NCBI GenBank assembly: GCA_009744235.1
Contig: WPHV01000015.1
Coordinates: forward strand, 1 to 64,000
Origin: Gillisella vitis
GTDB lineage: Bacteria > Pseudomonadota > Alphaproteobacteria > Rhizobiales > Rhizobiaceae
Direction: 5' to 3'
Length of the DNA stretch: 64,000 bases
Positions 51,384 through 60,804 of the stretch are shown here, in pieces. The position numbers and the translations under genes are program-made. Positions within the stretch are counted from its first letter, which is position 1; every line of letters begins with the position of its first letter. The notes under the pieces are model-generated. The model was not told the origin of the DNA. It saw nothing but the letters and a program-made list of their open reading frames with translations, and searched no databases.

Positions 51384-52610
51384 GTGAAGCTATTGCCAGG
51401 CAAAATCCATTTGTCGCGCAAGCTCCTGCTGATCGTCGGCGGCGTCGCGGTCCTGTGCGGCGCCACGGGTTCGGCTGCCGTCTATATCGGCCGTGACGCC
51501 CTGCTCGGACCATCCTATAGCGAGGTCAACGGCCTGACCTGCATGGAACTGCAATCGGCCACCATCAAGCGCAAAGACCGGCTGTGGGTTCGCAAATATG
51601 TCACCACGGACGCAACCGATGGCGTAACCCGCATCAAGACGGCGCTGCGCATCGCCAAATCCGTTGCTGAGACGGAAAAACCAGATCTCGTTCAGGTCGT
51701 CGTGCTCGATAAGAACGGGCCGAAGGACCAATCCGACATTCGCGGCCGCGCCATTGGCGCAGATGTCATTTATATTCCCAATCCTGCCCAACTGGCCGAA
51801 ACCGCGCAGATGCAAAGCCTGACGGCGCGCTATGTCGACAAACCGGCCAATGGCAATGGCGATTTTTACGGCGAGCGGGTGGAAATGCCGCTGGCCGACG
51901 CAAGCACCATGATGGCCAAGCTGAGGGACACCGCCCCTTGCGAAAAGCCGGTCCTTGCCACGCCCGAAGGCGAAGGCAAGAAAGAAGGCGGCCACGCGAA
52001 AGAAGATGGGCACGCCAAGGATAAACCCAAGGAAGGGCAGAGCTCGCATGGCGAGGCAGCGCATGGTGAGGCGGCTCCAGCCGAGGCGCATGGCAGCGAA
52101 GCCCCAGCTGAGGAAAAGCCCGGCTTGATCGCCTCGCTTAAAGGCATGATTTTCGGCGCTGAAGAGAAACCGGCAGCACCGGCACATGACGCCGCCCCGG
52201 CTGCCGATGCAGCCTCTCTTGCCCATGCCCCCCCTCTTGCCCAAGCTGAGGAGGTCAGCCACTCCGACAACGCGACCCCTCATCAGGCAAACGCCGACAA
52301 AGCGCCCACTCAACAGCAAGGTGTTGAACACGCAGGTAGCGAAAAGGCAGGAGAACCCGCTCCGGCATCTGCGTCACCCGCCGCAGCATCTGCTCCGGCG
52401 GCAATATCGCCAGTGGCCGCAGCCGATCCGACGCCACAGGCCGTGGAAAGCAAGGGCTGGCTGAGTTCGATCAAATCCATGGTCACAGGCACAGATAAGC
52501 CAACAGCAGAAACCGCTGCGAAAGCCGAAGCGCAGAGTGATTCAAAGCCGCTGGTGACAGAGCCTAGCGCCACACCCTCGGTTCTGCCACGCGGAATTTC
52601 ACTGCGATAA
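51384..52610 (+). CDS. Single-pass membrane protein with long low-complexity tail
   Basis: The roughly 408-residue protein has one N-terminal helix (LLLIVGGVAVLCGATGSAAV) and an ordered periplasmic-type domain to about residue 190 (VNGLTCMELQSATIKRKDRL, PDLVQVVVLDKNGPKDQSDI, GADVIYIPNPAQLAETAQMQ). The rest is Ala/Pro/Glu/His/Lys-rich and probably disordered. Two segments repeat one pattern, GLIASLKGMIFGAEEKP and GWLSSIKSMVTGTDKP, and may be short amphipathic binding helices. I do not recognise the family. The start is uncertain: the GTG at 51384 fits the helix, but the frame is open from a GTG at 51342. Confidence 0.65.
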   Translation: MKLLPGKIHLSRKLLLIVGGVAVLCGATGSAAVYIGRDALLGPSYSEVNGLTCMELQSATIKRKDRLWVRKYVTTDATDGVTRIKTALRIAKSVAETEKPDLVQVVVLDKNGPKDQSDIRGRAIGADVIYIPNPAQLAETAQMQSLTARYVDKPANGNGDFYGERVEMPLADASTMMAKLRDTAPCEKPVLATPEGEGKKEGGHAKEDGHAKDKPKEGQSSHGEAAHGEAAPAEAHGSEAPAEEKPGLIASLKGMIFGAEEKPAAPAHDAAPAADAASLAHAPPLAQAEEVSHSDNATPHQANADKAPTQQQGVEHAGSEKAGEPAPASASPAAASAPAAISPVAAADPTPQAVESKGWLSSIKSMVTGTDKPTAETAAKAEAQSDSKPLVTEPSATPSVLPRGISLR

Positions 52611-52631
52611 AGACGCCAGAATCGCGCCGAA

Positions 52632-52669
52632 ATAGCATCGTGCAGAAAACACAATCGGCACGATGCTAT
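52632..52669. terminator. Hairpin between the low-complexity protein gene and lysS
   Basis: ATAGCATCGTGC (52632-52643) pairs perfectly with GCACGATGCTAT (52658-52669) across a 14-base loop. It separates two convergent genes and may terminate in both directions, though no T-run follows. Confidence 0.5.
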
Positions 52670-52703
52670 AGAGCTTTTCAGCCTCGCTGCTTGACCGGCG
52701 CTA

Positions 52704-54200
52704 TCAATCGACCTTGGCGCGCCGCGCCGGGAAGAGAATGATATCTCGGATCGAAGGCGCATTGGTCAGCAGCATGATCAGCCGATCGACGCCGATGCCA
52801 AGGCCACCGGCTGGCGGCATGCCCTGGTCGATGGCATCGAGGAATTCGTCATCGAGCTGCTTGTCTTTTTCGCCACGGGCATGGGCCTGTTCGAGCTGTT
52901 CAACCATGCGCTTGCGCTGTTCTTCCGGGTCGTTCAGCTCGGAAAATGCATTGCCGATTTCCCAGGCGTTGCAATAGGTCTCAAACCGTTCCACCAGACG
53001 CGGCTCGCCTGGCACTTCCTTGGCGAAGGGCGAGATGTCCTTGGGGAAATGCGTCACATGGCTTGGCTGGATCAGCGTGCCCTCGACCTTTTCTTCAAAG
53101 ATGAAGGACAGACATTCGCCCCAGGTCCAATCCTTTTCGACCGCAAACCCGGCAGCCTTGGCAGCCGCGCGGGCCTCCTCATCGGTCTTGATGGCCAGGA
53201 AGTCGATACCCGTGACGTCCTTGACGGCATCCGGCATCGGCACCCGCTTGAACGGCCCCTTGAAGGAAATTTCCTTGTCGCCAAAGGCAAATTCGGTCGA
53301 GCCATGAATGCGCATGGCAAGGTCGGCAAACAGGCGCTCGACCAGATCCATCACGTCTTCATAGTCGGCATAGGCCCAGTAACATTCCATCATGGTGAAT
53401 TCTGGATTGTGCCGGGTGGACACGCCTTCATTGCGGAAGTTGCGGTTGATTTCGAAAATCTTGTCGGCAAGGCCAGAGACCAGCGTACGCTTCAGAAACA
53501 GTTCCGGCGCAATGCGCAGATACATGTCCTGCTTCAGCGTGTTGTGATGGGTCTTGAACGGATCGGCAGACGCGCCACCATAGACGGATTGCAGCATGGG
53601 GGTTTCCACCTCCATGAAGCCATCGTTTTCCATGAAACGACGAATGCCGGAAACGATCTTAGAGCGCTGCTGGAAGCGCAGCTTGGATTCCTCATTGGTC
53701 AGAATGTCGAGATGGCGCTTGCGATAGCGCACTTCGATATCCGTCACGCCGTGATATTTCTCCGGCATCGGCAGCAAAGTCTTGGTCAGCATGGTGATGG
53801 TTTCGGCGTTGATGGTCAGCTCACCGCGCTTGGTGCGGCGAACCTGACCGGTAACGCCAACAATATCGCCCAGATCGATCATCGGCAGCATGGCGCGGGC
53901 CGCTTCCGGGGTCATATCCTTGTGGCTGAAGATCTGGATCTTGCCGGAGGCATCGCGCAGGTCCATGAACATGCCGGAATTGCGCGAGGAATAAATGCGG
54001 CCTGCAACCGTAACCGTATCGCCCGATTCCGTGTCTGGCTCCAGCTCCGCATATTTTTCGGCCAGTTCAGCCGTGGTGGCGGTGCGGTGGAAGTGAGCTG
54101 GATAGACATCGCCGATCTGCTGGCGCAACAGCGCCAGTTTCTGGCGGCGCACTTCGGTGGCGTCGGAGGAAAGGGCGGTTTCGGTGTTTGCTTCGGTCAT
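52704..54200 (-). CDS. lysS: Lysyl-tRNA synthetase, class II
   Basis: The 498-residue enzyme charges tRNA-Lys. An OB-fold anticodon-binding domain covers about residues 55-165 (VTVAGRIYSSRNSGMFMDLR). The class II core has motif 2 FRNEGVSTRHNPEFTMMECY and motif 3 AGGLGIGVDRLIMLLTNAPS. Many rhizobia instead use the class I LysK, so the class II form is worth noting. It lies 103 bases downstream of gltX on the same strand and may share its message. Confidence 0.95.
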   Translation of the reverse strand: MTEANTETALSSDATEVRRQKLALLRQQIGDVYPAHFHRTATTAELAEKYAELEPDTESGDTVTVAGRIYSSRNSGMFMDLRDASGKIQIFSHKDMTPEAARAMLPMIDLGDIVGVTGQVRRTKRGELTINAETITMLTKTLLPMPEKYHGVTDIEVRYRKRHLDILTNEESKLRFQQRSKIVSGIRRFMENDGFMEVETPMLQSVYGGASADPFKTHHNTLKQDMYLRIAPELFLKRTLVSGLADKIFEINRNFRNEGVSTRHNPEFTMMECYWAYADYEDVMDLVERLFADLAMRIHGSTEFAFGDKEISFKGPFKRVPMPDAVKDVTGIDFLAIKTDEEARAAAKAAGFAVEKDWTWGECLSFIFEEKVEGTLIQPSHVTHFPKDISPFAKEVPGEPRLVERFETYCNAWEIGNAFSELNDPEEQRKRMVEQLEQAHARGEKDKQLDDEFLDAIDQGMPPAGGLGIGVDRLIMLLTNAPSIRDIILFPARRAKVD

Positions 54201-54303
54201 TGGTTCGCCTATCGGGCACGAAATTCTTGGATCAATTGTGGAGCATAGCGGCTGAAAACGGCTATGATAAGCCCTCCCTCATAAAGGGGGAGAGCTTTAG
54301 CTG

Positions 54304-55758
54304 TCAGGCCGCGCCCGCCATGGAGGTCAAGACCTGAATGGCCACCTTGAGGCGCTGGCGCACCACGGAACGGCCCAGCAGCGCCATGCTGTCGAAGAGC
54401 GGCAGTGACCGCTGGCTGCCGGAAACGGCAACGAAGAGCGGTGGGGTGACGACGCGGAGCTTTTTGCCCAACCGGTCGGCAATGGCCCGCAGTTCTTCCT
54501 CAATGGTCGCCACGTTCCATTCCAGGATCTTTTCCAGATCGGTTTGAACGGTGGTGACGATCTCAAGCGTTTCCGCCGGGCTGGTTTTCAACCCGCCGAA
54601 GGAAGCAGGCGTCAGGCCGACATCATTGGCCAGCAGAAAGCCTGCCAGCGGCGGCAATTCGCCAAGCTTGGTGATCCGGCTCTGAGCGAGCTTCAGGCCT
54701 TCCGTCAGCCGGTCATTTTCGCTGGCCCAGGTCAGAACGCGGCCCAGGAATTCGTCCGGCGTCAGCTTTTCGCGCAGCCAGCGTCCATTCAGCCAGTCGA
54801 GCTTCTGGATATCGAAGATCGCACCCGCCTTGGAGAGATTGTCGGGGTCGAACTTGGCGATCAGCTCGTCCATCGTCAACAGCTCTTCGCCTTCGGCGAT
54901 CTGCATGAAGAACAGGCCAAGGAAATTCATCAGCGCTTCGGGCAGGTAGCCGAGGGCCGAATAATAAGAAATCGAGGTCGGGTTCTTGCGCTTCGATAGC
55001 TTGGATTTGTCGGCATTGCGCATCAGGCTGAGATGCATGAACACCGGCGGCTCAAGACCGAGATATTTGTAGATCAGGATATGCTTCGGCACGGAGGCCA
55101 GCCATTCCTCACCGCGCGCCACATGGGTGATCTTCATCAGGTGGTCATCAACCACATTGGCCATGTGATAGGTCGGCATGCCATCGGCCTTCAAGAGTAC
55201 CTGCATGTCGACGCTTTCCCACGGGATCGACACGTCGCCATAGACGCCGTCATGGAAATCACAGGAGCCTTCGGTTGGGATTTTCAGGCGCACGACATGC
55301 GGCTCGCCTGCGGCAACGCGGGCATCGACTTCTTCCGCCTTCAAATGCAGGCAGAGACCGTCATAGCCAGGCGGCTTGCCCGCCGCGCGCTGCGCCTCGC
55401 GCATCTGGTCCAGCCGGGCAGGCGTGCAGAAACAGCGGAACGCATTGCCCTCAGTCACCATCTTGTCGACGAAGGGACGGTAGGTGTCCTTGCGCTCGGA
55501 CTGGCGGTAGGGACCGTAGGGACCGCCGACATCAGGGCCTTCGGCCCAGGTCAGGCCGGTCCATTTCAGCGCGTCCAGCACCTTCTGCTCAAATTCCGCC
55601 GTCGAGCGGGTCGCATCGGTATCTTCGATGCGCAAGATGAACTCGCCACCATGTTTCTTGGCGAACAGATAGTTGAACAGCGCGATATAGGCTGTGCCGA
55701 CATGCGGTTCACCGGTGGGAGAAGGAGCGATACGGACGCGGACGCCGGAAGTGGTCAT
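54304..55758 (-). CDS. gltX: Glutamyl-tRNA synthetase
   Basis: The 484-residue class I enzyme charges tRNA-Glu. It has the HIGH-type motif in IAPSPTGEPHVGTAYIALFN (about residues 8-27), the KMSKS-type motif KLSKRKN, and the C-terminal helical anticodon-binding domain. In organisms with GatCAB it may also mischarge tRNA-Gln. Starts at 55806 and 55776 are in frame, but 55758 gives the family N-terminus MTTSGVRVRIAP. No ribosome binding site is convincing. It is followed by lysS. Confidence 0.93.
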   Translation of the reverse strand: MTTSGVRVRIAPSPTGEPHVGTAYIALFNYLFAKKHGGEFILRIEDTDATRSTAEFEQKVLDALKWTGLTWAEGPDVGGPYGPYRQSERKDTYRPFVDKMVTEGNAFRCFCTPARLDQMREAQRAAGKPPGYDGLCLHLKAEEVDARVAAGEPHVVRLKIPTEGSCDFHDGVYGDVSIPWESVDMQVLLKADGMPTYHMANVVDDHLMKITHVARGEEWLASVPKHILIYKYLGLEPPVFMHLSLMRNADKSKLSKRKNPTSISYYSALGYLPEALMNFLGLFFMQIAEGEELLTMDELIAKFDPDNLSKAGAIFDIQKLDWLNGRWLREKLTPDEFLGRVLTWASENDRLTEGLKLAQSRITKLGELPPLAGFLLANDVGLTPASFGGLKTSPAETLEIVTTVQTDLEKILEWNVATIEEELRAIADRLGKKLRVVTPPLFVAVSGSQRSLPLFDSMALLGRSVVRQRLKVAIQVLTSMAGAA

Positions 55759-56144
55759 GATTTTGCTCGTGGTCATGGAGGCGAGGATCGGGCAGAGCCA
55801 AGCCATCGCATTTTGATGATCTGGACGCGGTGAAAGCCACGCTCAAGGCAGGCTTCCAGCGATAATCCTTTGGCTGGCCTTAGGCCATATCTAAGGCCAA
55901 GCGTCAAGGAAAACCCAAGCATCGGCGGGAACGCATGGGCCGGTGACAGAGGATTTTGAAAAAGATTGCGAAAAAAATCAGATTGGGCGGAACCATTTCC
56001 GGTATCGCCCGTTAGGAGTGCAGGAAAGCGGTTGTGAATCCCGCGAACCTAAAACCCCCGTCCCCCGCTTGAAAGCCTGCGTTCCGCCAACGCAGGCTTT
56101 CGGCATTTCAGGCCCTCTACATTTCAGGCCCTGCTGAGCCATGG
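55759..56144 (-). other. Intergenic region with terminator hairpin and short direct repeat
   Basis: These 386 bases hold the gltX promoter and the end of the SLC13 unit. A perfect 13-bp hairpin (56071-56083 with 56089-56101) is the likely terminator of the SLC13 gene, without a T-run. A smaller stem TGGCCTTA/TAAGGCCA pairs 55875-55882 with 55892-55899. ATTTCAGGCCCT occurs twice in tandem at 56105 and 56121. I see no gene. Confidence 0.6.
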
Positions 56145-57905
56145 CTATTTCAATGGCCAGACCACGATCAGTGCCGGGATAGCAACGAGAATGATCAACA
56201 GCGACAGCGGCAGGCCAAGGCGTGGATAATCGCTGAATTTGTAGCCGCCCGGCCCCATCACCAGCGTGTTGCATTGATGACCGATCGGGGTCAGGAAATC
56301 ACACCCGGCGCCAATTGCCACCGCCATCAGAAAGGCGTCGGGCCGGAAGCCGAGATTATGGGCAAAGCTGGCGGCAATCGGCGCCATCACCAGAACCGTC
56401 GCGGCGTTGTTGAGAAACGGCGTTACTGCCATGGCAGTCACCAGGATCAGCGCCAGCGCACCGTAAGGCGGCAGCCCATGGGCAACATGGCCAAGCCAAC
56501 CGGCAATGACATCGGTTCCACCCGTACTGCGCAGGGTATCGCTGACCGGGATCAGTGCCGCCAGCATGACGAGGATCGGACCATCGACAGCCTGATAGAA
56601 ATCGTTGAGCGGGATGACCCGGAACACCACCATCGCCAGGGCAGCGGCAAAGAAGGCAACCGGCACCGGTGCCAGACCGACTGCGGTTGATCCCATCGCG
56701 GCAATCAGGATCAGCACCGGGATAAGCGCGCTGCGGCTGGTGCCGAGCAGGATTTCGCGCTCGGCCAGCGGCAGGCAATCCAGCGTCTGCAACGCGGCTG
56801 GCAGGGCGGTGCGACGCCCCTGGAGCACGACGACATCGCCAGCGCGCAAGGCCACATGCGCCAGCCGCTCCTTCAGCCGCTTGCCGCGCCGGCTAACGGC
56901 CAGCAGGTTGATGCCATAGGTATTGAACAACGAAACATCGCGGGCCGTCAGGCCTTCCAGCGGCGACCCCGGCCCAACCACCGCCTCGATGGCGGTGATT
57001 TCACCACCCGAACCGATCTCCCGGCCCGACAGTTTCAGCCCGGATTGGCTGACCAGCCGGTCAAGCGCATCGGATGGCCCCTCCAGCAGCAATGTGTCCT
57101 GCTCTTTCAACACCATGTCTGGGAAAGGCGAAATACGGCTGTGGCCGCGCAAAATCGCGGTGGCGATCACTTCGCCAGCGGTGGCTTTCAACAGATCGCG
57201 CAGCGGTTTGCCTGATAGTACCGAGCCTTCAGGCAGCGTCGCCTCGGTGGAGAAATTGGAATTGCCCAGCGCTTCCTGCAAGGTCGGGTTCTGGTTCTGG
57301 CGCTTGGGCACCAGCCAATAGAACAGCATCAGGAAAATCACCCCGGCAACGGCCAGGATCGCGCCAACAGGGGTGAAATCGAACATGGTGAACGGCGTGC
57401 CCGTCAGTTCACCCCGCAGCCTGGAGACGACAATATTGGGCGAGGTGCCGATCTGGGTCATCAGCCCGCCCAACAGCGCGCCAAACGCCATCGGCATCAG
57501 AAAGGCGGAGACCGGCGTCCCTGACTTCTTCGAGAACTGGAATGCGACTGGCATCATGATGGCCAGCGCGCCGATATTCTTGATGAAGGCCGACAGCACT
57601 GTAACCGTCAGCACCAGAAGCAGGATCTGGGCGCGCATCGATGTCAGGTTGGGGAAAAACCGCTTGATGGCGGCATCGACGAGACCGGATCGCGCCACCC
57701 CGGCGCTGACCACCAGCGCGCTGCCGACGATGATGACGATATCGTCGCTGAACCCGGAAAACGCCTTGTCGGCTGGCACAAGACCAAGAGCGATCGCGGC
57801 CAGAAGAGTAAGACCCGCCACCACATCATAGCGGATACGGTCCCACATGAAAGCCACCATCATCAGGCCGATGACGGCGAAAGCCAAAATCTGTTGAGTC
57901 GTCAT
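56145..57905 (-). CDS. SLC13-family permease with two RCK_C domains
   Basis: The 586-residue membrane protein has two blocks of hydrophobic helices of the divalent-anion:Na+ symporter (SLC13/DASS) family. The signature-like GSALVVSAGVARSGLVDAAI, the hairpin MTQIGTSPNIVVSRLRGELT in the first half and FLNNAATVLVMAPIAASFAH in the second are visible. Between them, residues about 205-375, lie two TrkA-C-type (RCK_C) domains (GSVLSGKPLRDLLKATAGEV, GLTARDVSLFNTYGINLLAV) that should bind a regulatory ligand. Transport of sulfate or dicarboxylates is inferred only. It stands alone. Confidence 0.88.
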   Translation of the reverse strand: MTTQQILAFAVIGLMMVAFMWDRIRYDVVAGLTLLAAIALGLVPADKAFSGFSDDIVIIVGSALVVSAGVARSGLVDAAIKRFFPNLTSMRAQILLLVLTVTVLSAFIKNIGALAIMMPVAFQFSKKSGTPVSAFLMPMAFGALLGGLMTQIGTSPNIVVSRLRGELTGTPFTMFDFTPVGAILAVAGVIFLMLFYWLVPKRQNQNPTLQEALGNSNFSTEATLPEGSVLSGKPLRDLLKATAGEVIATAILRGHSRISPFPDMVLKEQDTLLLEGPSDALDRLVSQSGLKLSGREIGSGGEITAIEAVVGPGSPLEGLTARDVSLFNTYGINLLAVSRRGKRLKERLAHVALRAGDVVVLQGRRTALPAALQTLDCLPLAEREILLGTSRSALIPVLILIAAMGSTAVGLAPVPVAFFAAALAMVVFRVIPLNDFYQAVDGPILVMLAALIPVSDTLRSTGGTDVIAGWLGHVAHGLPPYGALALILVTAMAVTPFLNNAATVLVMAPIAASFAHNLGFRPDAFLMAVAIGAGCDFLTPIGHQCNTLVMGPGGYKFSDYPRLGLPLSLLIILVAIPALIVVWPLK

Positions 57906-58099
57906 GAATGTCCGGATCGGTCAGAGTTGGGCTCAAAAGGCTTGAAGTGCCGGTTTGTTCCTTACCGTTACGCCATCGCTCCGCCACCATGCACTCTTTG
58001 AGAGTAGCATACACAGGAAACGACGGCATCAACGCGACTGTGACATTTCATAATTCGAGCATGATGATCAAGTCTACAGCCTTTAGGTTACCTTGGCCT

Positions 58100-59437
58100 T
58101 CAGGCAACCTTGGCCAATAGCTTTTCTTCCAGCCGTGCCAGAATATCCTTGCAGACGGCATCTTCTTTTTCAACGCCGTGCATGAGGATCTCACGAGCCG
58201 CTTCGACATCGGAGGGATCGGCGTAATAGGCGTGGAACTCTCCCAGCACCGCATAGGCCGCCATTTCACCGGCCTCGACAGCCAGTTCCAGCATGTCTCG
58301 CGCGCCGTCGAGATCGACGATGCCACCAATGCCCTTCATGCGGAACCGCCCCAGATTGACCATGGCAAGGGCATGACCGTTTTCAGCTGCCATTTCGAAC
58401 CAGATCCGCGCCTGGTTGAGATCGCCCTCACCTTCGCCTGCACCGGTCGCGGCAACCACCGCCATCTGGAACTGGGCCGCGACATCGCCTTTCAACGCCG
58501 CCTTTTCCAGCCACATCAGCGCTTCCACCGAGCTGGCCTTGACGTCGATGCCATGGCGATAGCGCCGCTCCAGGTCACGGCAGGCGCGCCTGTCGCCCAT
58601 GCGGCCAAGCGCCGTCAGCCAGCGCACACCCCGGGCGCGGTCTCGCTCGGGATAGGCTTCGTGCAGATAATATTTCGCCAGTTCCTCGACAGAGGAACGG
58701 TAGCCCTTGGCGGCAGCGGCGCTGAGCAAGCGCAGCGCCTTCTCCTCATCAGGTGCGGTGCCAAGACCGTTCAGATATTGCATGGCAAGGTAATGGCGCG
58801 CCGTACTATTGCCAGCCGCTGCCGCATATTTGAAATATGGCAGGGCGCGGGCATAATCCACCTCGCCCAAATGCCCACCGGCCAGCAGCGTTCCCATGCC
58901 CAGATGCGCCCGCACACTGCCCGCCGTCACCGCTGGCTCGTAGCAGATCAGCGCCGTATGCGGATCGGCCTCGCCGCCAATGCCGGACGCCAGAAGATAA
59001 CCGGCCAGCGCCGAACCATCGACATTGCCGTGCTCATGGGCGCGAAGCGCATAGTCACGGGCCAGTTCCGGCTCGCAAACCAGCTGCATGACATCGCCAT
59101 AGAGCCGCACAGCCGCCGGAGACGTCGGCATGTCCTGGCGCGGTGAAATCAGATAGAGCCGGGCCGTCAGGGCCATGGCACCGACATGCCCCGCATCGGC
59201 GGCATAGCGCGCCAACCGGCGGGCCTCTGCCAGATCGGAAATCACCCCGCGTCCTGATTCATAAAGCCGCGCCAGTTCATAGGATGCCCCGACATGGCCA
59301 CCCTTGGCCGCCTTGCGCAGGGCACTCGCGGCCAGCGGCATCCGGCCCGCGCCGAGCTTCTTCATGCCATGGCGATAAGCCTGCCGGATTGCCGCGCCTC
59401 GGACAAAAAAGGGCACAAAAGACAGCAATTGCTTCAT
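58100..59437 (-). CDS. Sel1-repeat protein of the type I secretion operon
   Basis: The 445-residue protein consists of roughly ten Sel1-like repeats of about 36 residues (AAKGGHVGASYELARLYESG, YAADAGHVGAMALTARLYLI, AAAAGNSTARHYLAMQYLNG, KAALKGDVAAQFQMAVVAAT), forming an alpha solenoid for protein binding. A hydrophobic N-terminal stretch may act as a signal or anchor. Its ATG overlaps the HlyD stop by four bases, so it is coupled to the exporter genes. Rhizobial Sel1 proteins such as ExoR regulate exopolysaccharide; here a role in exporter assembly or regulation is inferred from context. Confidence 0.82.
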   Translation of the reverse strand: MKQLLSFVPFFVRGAAIRQAYRHGMKKLGAGRMPLAASALRKAAKGGHVGASYELARLYESGRGVISDLAEARRLARYAADAGHVGAMALTARLYLISPRQDMPTSPAAVRLYGDVMQLVCEPELARDYALRAHEHGNVDGSALAGYLLASGIGGEADPHTALICYEPAVTAGSVRAHLGMGTLLAGGHLGEVDYARALPYFKYAAAAGNSTARHYLAMQYLNGLGTAPDEEKALRLLSAAAAKGYRSSVEELAKYYLHEAYPERDRARGVRWLTALGRMGDRRACRDLERRYRHGIDVKASSVEALMWLEKAALKGDVAAQFQMAVVAATGAGEGEGDLNQARIWFEMAAENGHALAMVNLGRFRMKGIGGIVDLDGARDMLELAVEAGEMAAYAVLGEFHAYYADPSDVEAAREILMHGVEKEDAVCKDILARLEEKLLAKVA

Positions 59438-60804
59438 GGTTCGCGCATTCCCTCGCTCACGACCGGCACAACCCGGTCAAACAGATAGGCCGCCACAGTC
59501 TGGTCGCCAACAACCACGTCCGTCACCAGCGTCATCCCGGCAATCAGACTGAAATCGGCCGGATTGCTTTTCAGATGCGGGTCGTCAATGGTGATCTTGG
59601 CAATATAAAATGTCCGCTCGGATGCGCCTTGCGCAGCCGCGCCATCGCCGCGCGAGACTTTCAGACTGTCGGGGCTGACCGCCCGAACCGTACCGCGCAA
59701 GCCGCCATAGCGGGCGAAAGGCCAGGCATCGAGCTTGATATCGACCGGCTGACCAACCTTGATAAAGCCCTGGTCCTGAGTGGAGATTTCCGTTTCCACT
59801 TCAAGCCGGGCTGCCTTCGGTACCAGCACGAACATTTTCTGTGCCGTCTGCGCCACCGAGCCGATGGAAATATCGCCGATCTGAAGCACGGTTGCGTCTT
59901 CGGGCGCCTTCAATTCGATCAGGTCGGAACGCTTATCGGCCTTGTTCAATTCTTCGATGGCCGCATTCAACGCCACCTGCTGCTTGACAAGCTGACCCAT
60001 GGCGTCGGAGCGCCATTGCTGGGCCTGATCTTCCATCTGCGATTGGACCGATTGAATGTCATGGGCGCCGCTTTCCAGCTTGCCCTCGACTTCGCGGATC
60101 GTCCCGGTCACTTCCAGCACCCAGTCCTTGGCCTTCAGGCCATCGGCTCTCGATGCATATTTCTTCTCGACCAGCGCGCTTTTCATCGCCTCGCTTTCCT
60201 CGCTCAGCGACAGGCGCTGGCGATTGACAGCAAGTTCCTGCTGCAACTGCGCCTGCGTGGTCTCCAGCGAAGAGATCTTGGCCTTGAAGGTCGACATCGA
60301 GGCTTCATATTGCGACCGGCGGGCTTCAAAGAACCGGCGCTGCAATTTCCCAAAACTATCGCCGTCGCGCGGCTGGTAATCACGCCCATCGATTTCCGCC
60401 TTCAACCGCTCGACTTCGGCTGAAAGGCTGGCCATCTGCCGGCTGGCCGTGGTCTGGTCGGCACGCGAAAAGGTCGGGTCGAGCGTGGCCAGCAATTGCC
60501 CCGCCTTCACCTCCTGGCCTTCGCGCACCAGGATTTCCCGAACGATCGAGGTTTCCAGCGGCTGCACCACGGTATTGGGCGCCTCGGACGCCACGCGACC
60601 GCGCGCGGTCACCACCCGCTCGACCGGCATGAACACCGACAGCAGGATGGCGCTGGTGATCAGGGCCGCTACCGTGGCAATCGTCATCCGCGCCGATTTG
60701 GGCGGGGTGCGGTGTAGGATGCTGGCGCTTTCGGACAGGAATTCCGCTGTCGTGCGGACCGCGTAACGATGCTCGTCAGGCGACAGCGTCAAGGTTTTCG
60801 TCAT
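59434..60804 (-). CDS. HlyD-family type I secretion adaptor
   Basis: The 456-residue membrane fusion protein has a short cytoplasmic N-terminus, a membrane helix near 40-62 (IATVAALITSAILLSVFMPV), a lipoyl half (VVQPLETSIVREILVREGQE), a long coiled coil (about 100-270) and a C-terminal barrel segment (GMTLVTDVVVGDQTVAAYLF) typical of PrsE/LssD-like adaptors. Its start lies 29 bases inside the end of the ABC gene and its end overlaps the Sel1 gene by four bases, making a tightly coupled operon. It would bridge the exporter to a TolC-type outer-membrane protein not seen here. Confidence 0.9.
   Translation of the reverse strand: MTKTLTLSPDEHRYAVRTTAEFLSESASILHRTPPKSARMTIATVAALITSAILLSVFMPVERVVTARGRVASEAPNTVVQPLETSIVREILVREGQEVKAGQLLATLDPTFSRADQTTASRQMASLSAEVERLKAEIDGRDYQPRDGDSFGKLQRRFFEARRSQYEASMSTFKAKISSLETTQAQLQQELAVNRQRLSLSEESEAMKSALVEKKYASRADGLKAKDWVLEVTGTIREVEGKLESGAHDIQSVQSQMEDQAQQWRSDAMGQLVKQQVALNAAIEELNKADKRSDLIELKAPEDATVLQIGDISIGSVAQTAQKMFVLVPKAARLEVETEISTQDQGFIKVGQPVDIKLDAWPFARYGGLRGTVRAVSPDSLKVSRGDGAAAQGASERTFYIAKITIDDPHLKSNPADFSLIAGMTLVTDVVVGDQTVAAYLFDRVVPVVSEGMREP

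Noticed and set aside
54240-54303. Weak hairpin between gltX and lysS
   Set aside because: Pyrimidine/purine-rich arms pair imperfectly, and the spacing is compatible with co-transcription.
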